A stretch of DNA of 64,000 nt from positions 124,001 through 188,000 of the forward strand of contig KV918824.1 in assembly GCA_002049455.2 (NCBI GenBank), read 5' to 3'. Every line of letters starts with the position of its first letter. Within the stretch, counting starts at the first letter, position 1. The notes under the pieces were generated by a model, which saw only the letters and a list, made by a program, of their open reading frames with translations, had not been told where the DNA came from and ran no database searches. Below are positions 54,181-64,000 of this stretch, piece by piece. Position numbers and translations under genes: made by a program. Origin of the DNA: Porphyra umbilicalis (taxonomy: Eukaryota; Rhodophyta; Bangiophyceae; Bangiales; Bangiaceae).

Positions 54181-55142
54181 GCGCCACTTTGCCTTACAAA
54201 CACAGCGCATCCCGGCCCTGTTGGCTCGCCGCAACCCCCACTCCTTTCGCTCTGCCGCAAACGTCGGCTGCGGCCGCGCCGCCAGCCACGCCGGGCGACG
54301 GCGTCGCCACCCGCCCCATCGTCTGGGGCCGTCCTCTCCCCCTCCAACACCCCCCCGCTCCCCTCGACGTAGAGACCTCGCGGATGGCTACAGGAGATAC
54401 CGGCGGGCGTCGAGGAAGGCGACGCGGGGGCTCCCCACCGCCCGCCGCTTGCTCGTCAGCGACAGTACATGTCACAGCGGCTCGCTCACCGGCCTGCGCG
54501 CCCGCGAGGGGGGCGCGGCCGACCCGACCATCGGGCCTCAACGGGCGACATGCGCTGATGACAACTGCCACGCGCGGGAACCCCCCCCCCCCCCCCCATT
54601 CTCAAGTCTTCCTACCCAGCACCCCGCCACGCCACGCTTTCCCGCCCCACCGTTTCCCCCCCCCCCACCGCCAGCAGTGCGCCGCCTCCCGCCCGCGCCT
54701 CGACAGCACCGTCAACGGCAATAGCCGCCGCGGACCTGCCGTCCGCCGTCGGCCACGGCGGCGGCCAATGCCAGTGGCGGCCGCGCGCGGGCGCCGCCCG
54801 CTCTGGGTGCTTGCGGCGGCCGCATCCGCGCCAGCGATGGCCGCCGCGCCAGTCCCTGCGCCGACTGCGGTAAGCTTCCTGCCCGTGTCCGCACCGCCGC
54901 GGTCGCGGCCACCGCACGTGGCGCCCCGCAGCGTGGCGCAAGTCGACGACGCTGCGTCGGCAGCGGCCGCGGCGCCAGAACTGTGCGTCGACCGCCTTCA
55001 CGCGGTGGCCGTTCGTCAGCCGCCTCGCAGTGAGGGGGGCACCCGCGCGGCGGCCGCATCGGCCGGAGGCGTTGTCAGGCCGCGCCTGGCAAGTGCAGCC
55101 GCGGCGGGGGCGGAGAGTGGCTTGCCATCCATGGCAGGATGA
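54181..55142. other. GC-rich island with a + frame of doubtful coding status
   Basis: A + frame runs to a TGA at 55142. Its later part (MPVAAARGRRPLWVLAAAAS, then PELCVDRLHAVAVRQPPRSEG) could be the start of a real protein. C runs near 54581-54597 and 54656-54667 disturb any frame. Not recognised. Confidence 0.25.
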
Positions 55143-55306
55143 TGCTGCACTCCTCTACGCACGCGAACAGCACTTTCATGAACCATCATCACATACTGGG
55201 AAATACAACGAAAAACAAAACGAGCTTATCACAGACTTGTAGCAGAGTTTACAGAGTTATAAAAATCATCCAAAGAAGCTCTCAATCTTTGAATGTCATC
55301 ATACAG

Positions 55307-55370
55307 GTGAGGGTGCACACCGGCGATATTGGCCATTGTGACCAGTACAGCCGATGACTCGGCTGAATAT
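55307..55370 (+). repeat. Dispersed repeat copy B (partner 26731-26800)
   Basis: Reads GTGAGGGTGCACACCGGCGA, then TATTGGCCATTGTGACCAGT and ACAGCCGATGACTCGGCTGA. It is inverted relative to the copy upstream of RAD23. Confidence 0.7.
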
Positions 55371-55449
55371 TCAAATGCCGCGACTGCGCTATCATCCGCG
55401 TTTCGCACTCCATCTCATCTACCGCTCCCACACCACCCTACTCCATCCG

Positions 55450-55820
55450 ACACAGCCCGGGAGGACCCGACCCGACCCGACCCGACCCGACCCCATCACA
55501 CGCCACCCGACCCGACCCTACCCGACCCGACCAAACCCCACCCCACCCCACCGGACCCGACCAGACCCCACCCCAACCCACCCCGTCCCCCCCAATCCCA
55601 CGCCAGCCCACGCCAGCCCACGCCACCTGCGCCTTCCCACCCCACGCCATCCAACCCGCGCAACGCCACCCCGCGCCACACCAACTGCGCCACCCGCGCC
55701 ACGCCACGCCACCCGCGCCGCGCCACCACACCCCACGCCACACCACGACACGCCACCCCGCCCCACCCCACCCGCTCACCCCCACCACACCCCACCCCAC
55801 CCCACCCCGCTTCGCCCCAC
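55450..55820. repeat. Degenerate CCCGA / CCACC simple-sequence tract
   Basis: ~370 bp, almost free of G runs on the + strand. It starts as pure cccga pentamers and grades into cccca/ccacc and ccacgcc words. The strand asymmetry (C versus G) is extreme. Confidence 0.9.
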
Positions 55821-56104
55821 CCCCTACGGGAGCAGATGCTCGAAAATATTGCAATATCGTGGTTTTCCCACTGGCCAACAGGGGTCTGGACGAGTCTTAG
55901 TCGGATCGCTGGGTCCTGACAGTGCAAGATGGCTTCTCGGATGCCTTCATGAGTTCTGATTGGCCTTCCACAAAGCTCGCAGCTCCTGTTCTGATAGCTT
56001 CTCGAAGCGACCTGAAGCATCCAATCATGTTCCGGGAAACCTCCTTAAACATCTAGTGCCATCTAATAAGGAGTCGTGCACCCTTTCATGATCAGCGTTC
56101 GGCC

Positions 56105-56500
56105 ATGTGGCTCCATTACCAAGACCTCATTGCAGCGCAGCGACAAGCCTTGGGCTTTAACGCCTGGCTGTCCCCAACGTCGTCTATCACCCATCCACTG
56201 CCTTCATCGTCGAGTTGCCCCACGCGGACGCGTTCTTTTCCAGCATTCTGTGCACCGCCCCCTTCAATTTCGACCGCCACGCCACCACGTCGGAGCTCTC
56301 GCTTGCGCTCTGCGCCGTTCGACGGCCGCTCACGAGCCGGACAGGTAAGCACACCGGAGGATCCTTGTCGTGTGCTTTTGGTAAGTGGGTACGGCTCGGT
56401 CTTGGTCTCCGTGCGGGCTTTGTGACTGTTTCTTCACATCGCTCGTGGCTGCTGACATCTTTGTTGTAGTTGTCGCATCCAACTTGTCCCGTGTGCCATT
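56105..56500 (+). other. Possible gene remnant with donor and acceptor-like sites
   Basis: A short frame reads RLAVPNVVYHPSTAFIVELP, then HADAFFSSILCTAPFNFDRH and ATTSELSLALCAVRR, which is protein-like. A GTAAGC donor-like site follows at 56345 and a TTGTTGTAG acceptor-like site ends at 56469. An inverted-repeat arm begins at 56501. It may be the broken edge of a gene. The family is not recognised. Confidence 0.3.
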
Positions 56501-57039
56501 GGTGGATCATGTCTCCTTCCAACCAATCACATGTCCCGGAATGCACGTGTCATCTTTCTATAAACATTTGGTGGCGAGCATTGCGGAGAAAGACGCAGTG
56601 GCACCCTCGGGGCCCGAGCGTAGGAACAGAGCGCCGGAGGCGGGCCCCGAGGGTGCCGAGATGGAGATGGTGGGGGCGTAGCGTAGGTGGGAAGCGAGCA
56701 CGCTCTGAAAGCCGCACGCCCTGCGCAGTGCCCCTCGTTGCTGAATCCACCAAAAGCCCGATTCTTCCTCAAATTTCTCGTTAAGAACTCGCACGACCCC
56801 TCGTAAATGCCCCTGTGGAGCGTTTTTCTCGTGAAAACTCTGTTTGTGCCTGCATACTTCTGTATTCGAGCATTTTACACCGACTTTTTGGATGCATCAG
56901 AAGCGCGTCTGGAAGCGCCTTCCACGGTGTACAGGACTATGGTGTGAATGTCCGCATGGAGACGTATGCAGATGCTCAACAAGCGCGTGCGAGCTCTTCC
57001 GTTCTCTCAGCGAGGTGTTTCTGAGATTTCTGCACGCTG

Positions 57040-57175
57040 TACAGCCGTTCTCTCAAAAACCCCGCACTCTAACTGTTGCAAAAGAGTGCCAAATCGGCCT
57101 CTACGACACCTCAGAGGCCGATTTGGCACTCGTTTGGAACAGTTAGAGTGCGGGGTTTTTGAGAGAGCGGCTGTA
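57040..57175. mobile_element. 136-bp hairpin MITE, TA-flanked
   Basis: The arms are 57040-57102 and 57113-57175. They are reverse complements over 63 bp with three mismatches around a 10-bp loop. The ends read TACAGCCG...CGGCTGTA, fitting a Tc1/mariner-type element at a TA site. A transcript would fold into a long, nearly perfect hairpin. Confidence 0.92.
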
Positions 57176-58639
57176 TTTGGACACCCTTGTAGAGCCGCTT
57201 GCATCAAGTCGAGCACGTGTGTCGAGGTGCTGCACGAGTACCGGTTTTTCAAACTTAGCTCTTCCTCCTTTGCGACTTGACGGCATTTATTACCAGCCAC
57301 AGGAGCGACAACTGTCACTTCATTAACGGCGAAGAGGATTGGTCTCGGTATTTTGATTTCTCTTGCCACCAAGTTCTCTGATAAAGGCCAAAGAAACGTG
57401 CATCCCGTGCGGGGAAAGAGCGTTCCCCACAGCGGGGTTTGCGAGGGTTGCGACACGCTATCCGCGTCGCTCTGCCGACTCTTTGCCGGTCGCCCGCTGC
57501 TGTTGCCGTGCTCTACCTTTGTAACAGTGCTTCCCCGCCGCCTGCTTGTGTGGTATCACTAACGTTGGTGCAATTACCACTGTATTGGGAGCGACCGTAC
57601 CCAAGCAATAAAGCGAGTTCTATCGCCGTCGTGGAGAGGAAGAAAGGCCTTTTGTTGAAGGACATTCGATGGGGAGCCGGGTGGTGCCCGCGATGGCGAC
57701 CCCAGACCCATGGTTATTTAGTACGAACGAGGGCACTGGTCGATCGACCGTCCGATCACAAGCGATCGTAATGAGTGCCGGCAGACAGATAAGACAGGCA
57801 AGCAAACAAACAATAAAAAAATGAACAATGCGGAAGTAACCCCCCAAAGGGTATGCCACAGGCCAATTCGCACAGTACGTGGGCTTTGGCCAGTCAAGGG
57901 GGCTACTGGTGGCAATTTGCCAAATGCGGGCGAAGATATGCTACATACCTCTAACGCGAGATTCGAGCCGTCCTGGTGAGATCCGAGGTTGGTGACACCC
58001 GATTGGGCGGTCGCGGACTTTTACGGGCCCGCGCGGGCGTAACCGCCCGGGCGACGGGAGTCGTGTAGGGGCGCCGATCCGTCCCGATCAGGGGGAGGTG
58101 GCGGTTCGCCAGCGTCGGCCGCGACCGTCCGACCACGCACGCGCGCGCGTGTGTGGCAAGCAGCTGGCGCTGCGGGTCAGATCGACGCGTACGCGTACGC
58201 ATGCCCGCGCAGGCGGGTCTACGCGTGAGTGCGGGTGCGGGTGTGGGTGCCGGGTGCCGGATGCCGGGGTCAAGACCCGTGGGTGCGGAGGCGTGTCGGG
58301 CAGCACGTGATGAAGTTACCGTCGTCGGTGCCGGGAGGCGCCAGCTTCGTCAGGGTTTGACTACCCCGGTGACAAGGAAAAAGCCGTAACGCGGGTCCGC
58401 GGTGCCGAGGGGGTGCGTACCCTGCGGCCGGTTCACACCATGCCTTCCGCGGGCGGGCGAATTGTCGGCACGGGGCGTCCCCGTGTCATCGTGCTCGCGC
58501 ACAGGTTGAGGCCTTCCGGCATTGCTTGAGTTGGGGCGCGCCACTGTGAGGTGGGCAACCGTAAGGTTGGGTAGGGACTCGGTGGGTCTGGGCGGGGTGG
58601 CCAGGGGGAGCGGTGTGCCCTGCGGCGGCGACGGCGGCG

Positions 58640-58925
58640 CCGTTGGTGCTGGGGGCGGCAAGCCCGGCGGCTGCGCGCAAGGGCGGCAAGGGCGACAAGG
58701 CTGGCAGCACGGGCGACAAGCCCGGCGGCGCAGTCGGGAATCCCGGCAGCTAAGCGCGGCGGCGGCAAGAAAGGCAAGGCCGGCGGCACGGGCAGAACGG
58801 CGGCGGCACGCGCAAGGGCGGTAAGGCGGCAAGGCCGGAGGCAAGGGAGGCAAGGGCTGGCGGCGCGCGCAAGGGCGGTAAGGCGGCAAGGCCGGAGGCA
58901 AGAGCGACAAGGGCCGGTGTCGCGG
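58640..58925. repeat. GGCAAG/GGCGGC-rich low-complexity tract
   Basis: Irregular tandem words ggcggcaag, gggcgacaag and ggccggaggcaag. No fixed unit length. A + frame gives Ala/Arg/Lys/Gly-rich sequence leading into the coding-like frame that follows. Confidence 0.75.
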
Positions 58926-59188
58926 GCGGTTTCCTCGGGCGCTGGGTGGCCACGGACCTTGCGGTACCGATTGGCCACGACGCCGGTCTGGCGGAGCACC
59001 TGGATCAGTTTACGCTGGTGGTGGCGCAGGAGAACGACGCGTTCGATATAGACCGAAGCCCTCGCATGAGTGAGCTACCGAACCCCTTCCGGTTGCCCGT
59101 ACTGGCGACCGAACATCGTCGAGCGGCGGACAATGCGTTTTTCACCGCAGTTATCGGTACCAAATTTATGAGCGAAGCTCCTTTGTGA
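58922..59188 (+). CDS. Short coding-like fragment, unrecognised
   Basis: The frame gives GVAGGFLGRWVATDLAVPIG, then HDAGLAEHLDQFTLVVAQEN and DAFDIDRSPRMSELPNPFRL, ending TAVIGTKFMSEAPL and a TGA. Its varied composition contrasts with the simple tract upstream. No in-frame ATG marks a start; the first internal ATG is at Met ~47. It may be a last exon or a remnant of an element gene. No family recognised. Confidence 0.3.
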   Translation, partial: AGGFLGRWVATDLAVPIGHDAGLAEHLDQFTLVVAQENDAFDIDRSPRMSELPNPFRLPVLATEHRRAADNAFFTAVIGTKFMSEAPL

Positions 59189-59983
59189 TACGGACACGGA
59201 AAGAGCCCCTCCAACTGTCCCAATAGGGGCGCTGATTGGTCACTCTGCCTTGATCCAGGTGGGATGCTTTCCGGGTTCCTGACCGTCCATTCTTACCTTA
59301 GAAGCGACACTTGGTCGATCTATTCTTTGATTGGTGGTTGCTGGAGGTACACCCCTCGCTGCATTCTGCGGATGTCGCTCTGTCGTATTGTGTCGGGAAT
59401 GGAAATATAATGAGAAGTGAGAGTGTGGTTTCGGCTTTTGTAGTTTTGGTCTGGAGGCTGTCATCCCAGCTCGTGCTAGCGAGCCTCCAGTGTGGTGGTC
59501 CATTGCGAGGGCTCAGGCTGGGTGGGGTGTGTGTGTGATGACGGCGATGACAGAATGTGGTCATTTTACGTTTGGTTGTGGGGAGGGGGCGCTGGGGCGC
59601 CGCGGGCTGCGTTGAGGGGTGAGGGGGTAGTTTGACCAGGATGAAAAGAGTCCTGGACCACAGGGGTTTCTCAACCAGAAGGCCGGCAGAAAAGGGGGAT
59701 TGGGTGCCGGGGGACTGTCAACAACGGCGGGGGAGGACATGGGTGGCGCCTGATAGCTCCGACGGTGAAAGCGGATCTTTGGCCAACGTGGCGACAAGAC
59801 ACGTGCTTGGATGCTTCTCAATAAGTACTTATCGGTTCACATTGGCGTGTAGTTCTTGCAAAAGGCATTTGCACCAGCTTCGCTAACAGCCCCCCCTTCC
59901 GCTGGGGGGGGGTTCTATTAATATAGGAAGATGACCCGTGCATTCCGGGACATGTGAATGGTTGGAAGGCGACATGATCCACC

Positions 59984-61896
59984 AGTGAGAGATCCACGCA
60001 CGCTGCGAGCCCTCACAGAGCTCCTCTGCGAATCCAGCTGCAGAATCCCCTGGCCTTTACGACCGGGTACTATCCAACATGCGCGTAGGGGCCCGCATTC
60101 TAAATTTTTCCCGAGCTAGTGCACGTTGCGGGAGGACTTGCGGAACAACAGGGTGTCCGCGGAGAGTCCTCGTACGGCTCGGGCGGGCGTCGCCGTACTG
60201 TGAGTCCGACATGGTTAGAAGCGTCACCCTGCAACGTGTCTCTGCATGCGTTTTGGCAGCATGGCCGTATGTTGGGCTTTTGTGAGGTCCAAGCATGTGA
60301 AGGAAGGGTTTTTTCCTCGTTCAGATGGCTTGAAACGGCAGGTTTGTGCTTCAGACGAGCTGGAAACGAGGATACGTGCTGCATATGTCCGCGTCGGGTG
60401 AGGAATTGAGGGCGAAATTTGTGAAGCCTGCCCCTGAGATTCTCCAGACGGTGTTTTTGTTCTTCAAATTTTTGAACGCGCAGGAGAGGGCCAAGATCGC
60501 GGGCAGCCGTGCCGCGTGGAATGGGGTGTGACCGTGGCGTGCAGTGACTGAAGCGGGCCGTCGCGAGTGGCGTGACGCAGCTGCCTGCGTGGTGCTGTAC
60601 GCGGGCCTGTGACGAGGAGAGGGCGGCGCCATGCGTGTGGCCCGTGCGAGGAGGCGGTCGTGTCTCAGTGGCGAAGCTGGTCGTGCGGGATGTCGCGCAG
60701 CTGACCATGCGGTACGTCGTAGGGGGAGGAGATCGGACAGGGGGGTACGCTCGGGGGGTTGTGGAGGGGTTGAGGGGCCGTAGAGATGGAGAAAAGGGGG
60801 GTGACGACGCCGCTGGCTTGCCGGTGGCCGCCCCTACGGCGGCGGCAGCTACACCCCTTCGGCCGCGCCCCCTGCTGCGATAGGCTTGCTTCTGGAAACA
60901 AACAAAGCCATCATGGAAGGGGGGGTGCGAGTGACGTGGCGTTTTCCCCGGGGGGTGGGTGGGCTGCGCGGTGGCGGCGGCGAAGTCAGACGTAGGTGGG
61001 AGGCCGAAGGGCTGGGGGAGGTGAGGCTGTCGGCGAGCCGTGCGTGACTTGAAACTGTCGCAAGCACGATGTCGCCCGGTTGGGGGGCCGGCGCGCTCCG
61101 AGGCGGACGGCTCGAGCGCGCGCGCCTGCCCGTGGACGCCCGCAGGGACATGACAATAAAAACCAATGTAGTGCATGACAAATATAGCCACGTGCCGAGT
61201 GAAGCGCGAAGCGGCATGTTTCAAGTCTAAGTAGTACTTCAGAACTTACACGAATAGATGGTCTTCGATCACAGCAGAACTCCAGGCCAGGGTGTTTTTG
61301 CGTAGGCGCTTTCAGTTTTTCAATGTGATCGGGAGCCCCAGATACTCAATGCCGCCGCCGGCACCGCCGCTGGCGCACGCACGGTGTGACTGTGTCAAAG
61401 AAGGCTGGCCACCGCAGCCGTCGTCGGTCCGGCGGCGGGCCGGCGGTTTATATAAGATCAGCGAGGTCAAGTCGGACATATGTTTAATGAATGGTCAAGC
61501 GAAAGATGCGATAATAAGTCTAACGAAATTGGCAGTTCGGGCGACCAGATGCGGAGCAGTTGTGGGCCGGACGTTCCACACCCCCCGGTCGTGGGCGAGC
61601 CGAGGCGAGCGCAACAGTGGCCAAGTCGATGTCGTGCCGTCTTGGACACGGGGGCGTGGCGGGGGAGGGGGGGCGGCGGCCTGGCCGGGGCCCGGTCGTC
61701 GGCATCATGGCGACCGTGGCGGCGCGGGGCGGCGAGCGGACGACGACGAGGCCTTGGCGAGTCGGCCATCGTCAGAGGTAGCGAGGGGGGGGGAAAAATC
61801 CCCCCTTGTCGGCGCGGGCAGGCGACGGGGTCCGCGGGGCGCGGCGTGGCGAGGCGCGGCGTCGCGGGGGGCGTTGCGGTAGCCGGCAAAGGTCGG
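59984..61896. other. Gene-poor stretch before the Copia element
   Basis: Short frames only. A TATA-like TTTATATAAG lies at ~61447 and may belong to an unseen transcription unit or to the element's flank. GC rises from ~61550 on. Long terminal repeats could not be paired within the window. Confidence 0.4.
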
Positions 61897-63850
61897 TCAA
61901 GAGATGACGGGGACGTGCAGCGTGCCGGCCAAGAGGGCGTTCGTGAGGGCGCGGTTGGGCGCGGGGCGGGCGTATGAGGGCTTTAAGAGCGCGTCGGCGG
62001 GATTATGGGCGCCTTGGACGAGGAAGATGGTGTGAATAGTGCCGGGGAGGAGGGAGCAGAGGAGCATGAAGAGGTCGTTCTTGGCCGTCACGTCAGTCGG
62101 GTGTTTGAAGGACGTGACCAAGTCGTAAGCAGCGGAGGAGTCCGTGTACGTGGCGAGGGGGATTCGGCGGGAGAGGAGCTTTTGCAGCAGGAGGCGGACG
62201 TCGAGGGCGGCGGCGACGGCGTCGGCGAGGGCGAGCAGCTCGCCGGCGCAGGAGACGGGACACACGCGGTGGAGGCGGTGGGAAGCCCAGTGCAGGAGGG
62301 AAAAGCGGCGGGAGGCGTCGACTAGGGCGACGAGGTACCCGAGTTGGCGGCGGTCCAAGGGGAAGGTGGCGGAGCCGGAGTAGTCGGCGTAGACGTCCAA
62401 GCAGAGGGAGGCAGCGTCGAGGGAGATGTAGTGGAGGGAGATGGGATGAAGAGCGATGGCGGCGAGGGTGTCGTTGGCGCGGCGGGCGTCGGCGCCGGTC
62501 GGGTTGAGGATTTTGGCGAGGTGGGTGGCACTGGTGAGGATATCAGGGCGGGCGACGCGGCCGACCCACATGAGCTTGGCGGCGAGAGAGTGGAGGGCCT
62601 TGGGTTCGGGCAACGGGGAAGAAAGAGGGAGGGACAGCGGCAGCGGGGTGAGGGCGGCGGCGCAAGGGCCTGCGTCGCAGTGGATGCCGGAGCCGTCGGT
62701 GCGGTCGGTGATGCCCGCGAACCGGATATCGCTGTAGTCGAGACGGTGGGTGGTGTAGGTGTTCAGGACGGTGGCGACGGAGGCTAGGACGGCGGGGTCG
62801 CCGGCGTTGAGGGTGTCGTCCGCGTACGTGGAGACGGCGCCGCGGAGTGGGACGAGGTAGACAGTGTCGAATGCCGAGCTGAGGGTGATTTCGGGTATCG
62901 TGAGGAAGCGGGACTGCGTGATGAAGTGAAAGTGTCGGCAGACAACGTTCTTTTCGTACATGGAGCGGTGGAATTTCCACACCGCGCCGTTGGGCAGGCC
63001 AGCCTCGAGTGGCTCCTAGGCGTAGACGGGGTCGGCGAGGCGGTCCGACTAGAGGTAGGTACGGATTAAGTCCTCCGTGTGCAGGGTGAAGCGGAGGATG
63101 ACGGAGGCGGCGACGACCGCGCGGATGGCGCGTTGGGGGGTGACGGGGGAAGTGGCGACGGTGCTGGCATTTTGTCAGTCACGGTTGCCTGCGATGCAGT
63201 AGCGGGCCCGCTCGGCCGGCTTGCCGTTGCCGCGGTTGGGCTTATGGGTGACACGCCAGAGGTAGTAGAAGATCTGTTGGCCAGCGGGGACGGAGTGGGC
63301 GGAGATGGCTGTCTTGCAGTCGATGGAGTCAAACACGGCGATCTCGGTGGCCTTGGCGGCGTCCCAGCGGGGGTGAGCGGGGGATTTGGGGCTGATGGCA
63401 GGGGAGAAGAAGACACCTGAGGCGGCGGGGAGGGGCGGGGAGACGGGCGGGGCGGCGGTGTTGGTGCGTAGGGGGCAACGGGGGCCGAGGCGGGGCGAGC
63501 GGTGGCGGCGGCAGGGGGGAGGCGAGGGGCGGCGGCGGGTGGGGTGGGTTGCCGGCGGGAGACGAAGGGCTTGGTGCGGGACTCGTGGGCGGAGAAAAGT
63601 TGGCCGTTGTGGCGCACGTACACGGTCTTGCCGTCGAGCGAGTGGACGGTATCTCGGAGCCAGCCGTGGCGGTCGCGGTGGAACAAGACCTCCTGGCCGA
63701 GTTCGACGAATGGGACGGTAGCGCCGGGGTGGGAAAGGGCACCGCGGAGGCGGTCAGCGGGCGTGCAGTGCTCCATCGTGTTGCGTGCGGTCTGCACGGC
63801 CCTGTGGCGGGCGGGGATGGTGGCGTCGGCGTTGTGGTTATGGCCAGGGG
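61897..63850 (-). mobile_element. Ty1/Copia LTR retrotransposon remnant (broken, incomplete)
   Basis: A minus-strand pol region. Parts in element order, from right to left: the end of the integrase region (~63800-63500) and a Pro/Ser-rich linker (~63500-63330). These are followed by reverse transcriptase with its YADD block (~62860) and RNase H with the Copia-type order (~62350-61950). The gag region and the right-hand LTR lie outside the window or are not recognisable, and no left LTR was paired. It looks broken, with at least two breaks. Age cannot be measured without LTRs, but the well-kept motifs suggest it is not very old. Confidence 0.85.
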
Positions 63851-64000
63851 CTGAGGTGGATAAAGTTGAGCTAGATCTATCCGCACAGTATACTCGGATA
63901 TATCCATATTCATGCCGTGGTTGCGTATTCTTAATCTACTCTGTCCATGCACCGACGATTATAATGTGCCTTAATAATTCTCCGAGGGCAGGATATAATG
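63851..64000. other. Flank of the Copia remnant
   Basis: AT-richer than the element body, with no feature recognised. It may be element leader or host DNA. Confidence 0.4.

Larger units (their letters stand above)
56501..59983. mobile_element. Possible 3.5-kb element bounded by 61-bp inverted repeats
   Basis: 56501-56561 and the reverse complement of 59923-59983 agree over 61 bp with about four mismatches. Both begin GGTGGATCATGTC and contain CACATGTCCCGGAATGCACG. The enclosed DNA holds a hairpin MITE (57040-57175), a GGCAAG-rich tract and one short coding-like frame, but no transposase was recognised. The arms could instead be two independent solo copies of a dispersed repeat. Confidence 0.5.

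Noticed and set aside
55450-55820. Telomere
   Set aside because: Interstitial and degenerate, grading into other C-rich words, with unique sequence on both sides.
1-64000. tRNA and rRNA genes
   Set aside because: A by-eye scan for the GGTTCGA-type B box and for rRNA core sequences gave no candidate with a matching cloverleaf. A tRNA/covariance-model search would be decisive.

Overview
The window looks like nuclear DNA of a GC-rich, intron-poor eukaryotic alga. A bangiophyte red alga of the Porphyra/Pyropia type is the best guess. The evidence is indirect: starch-debranching and plastid-type genes, genes with no intron or one short intron, Ala/Gly/Pro-rich proteins with coding minisatellites, and PIF/Harbinger and Copia elements. 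No rRNA or organelle marker was seen, so the taxonomy is inference.

Layout. 0-5.6 kb: one end of a PIF/Harbinger element, with the C-terminus of its transposase (+) converging on a Myb/trihelix partner gene (-) and a long Gly/Pro repeat frame. 7.4-12.4 kb: an intronless multidomain type I pullulanase. 12.8-13.7 kb: a DJ-1/PfpI protein. 14.2-16.0 kb: a mitochondrial carrier like the S-adenosylmethionine carriers (-). 16.9-19.0 kb: a secreted cysteine-rich repeat protein (-). 20.1-20.9 kb: a small unknown gene. 22.5-24.4 kb: a P-loop NTPase. 24.7-26.4 kb: an 84-bp minisatellite with a coding-like acidic tail. 27.3-29.0 kb: RAD23. 29.4-31.0 kb: a plastid-type methyltransferase (-). 32.7-36.8 kb: an unknown gene converging on a second PIF/Harbinger transposase. 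37-48 kb: small inverted-repeat transposons, an unrecognised reading frame and a ~2-kb GC satellite holding a near-perfect 217-bp inverted repeat. 48.2-50.3 kb: an FCP1/SCP-type CTD phosphatase. 50.3-61.9 kb: accessory DNA with several non-autonomous inverted-repeat elements and simple repeats. 61.9-63.9 kb: a broken Copia element.

Three patterns cut across genes. Six of seven well-supported introns begin GTACGT. Reading frames of otherwise coherent genes change phase at runs of 10-20 C or G, pointing to assembly length errors or real slippage. Low-complexity coding is built from tandem units whose lengths are multiples of three. The housekeeping genes form no operon and no common pathway. 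The gene pairs most likely to act together are the two convergent Harbinger pairs. I found no clearly new multi-gene system. The best candidates for novelty are the partner gene of the second Harbinger transposase, the P-loop NTPase with its neighbouring repeat/acidic-tail frame, and the giant palindrome.
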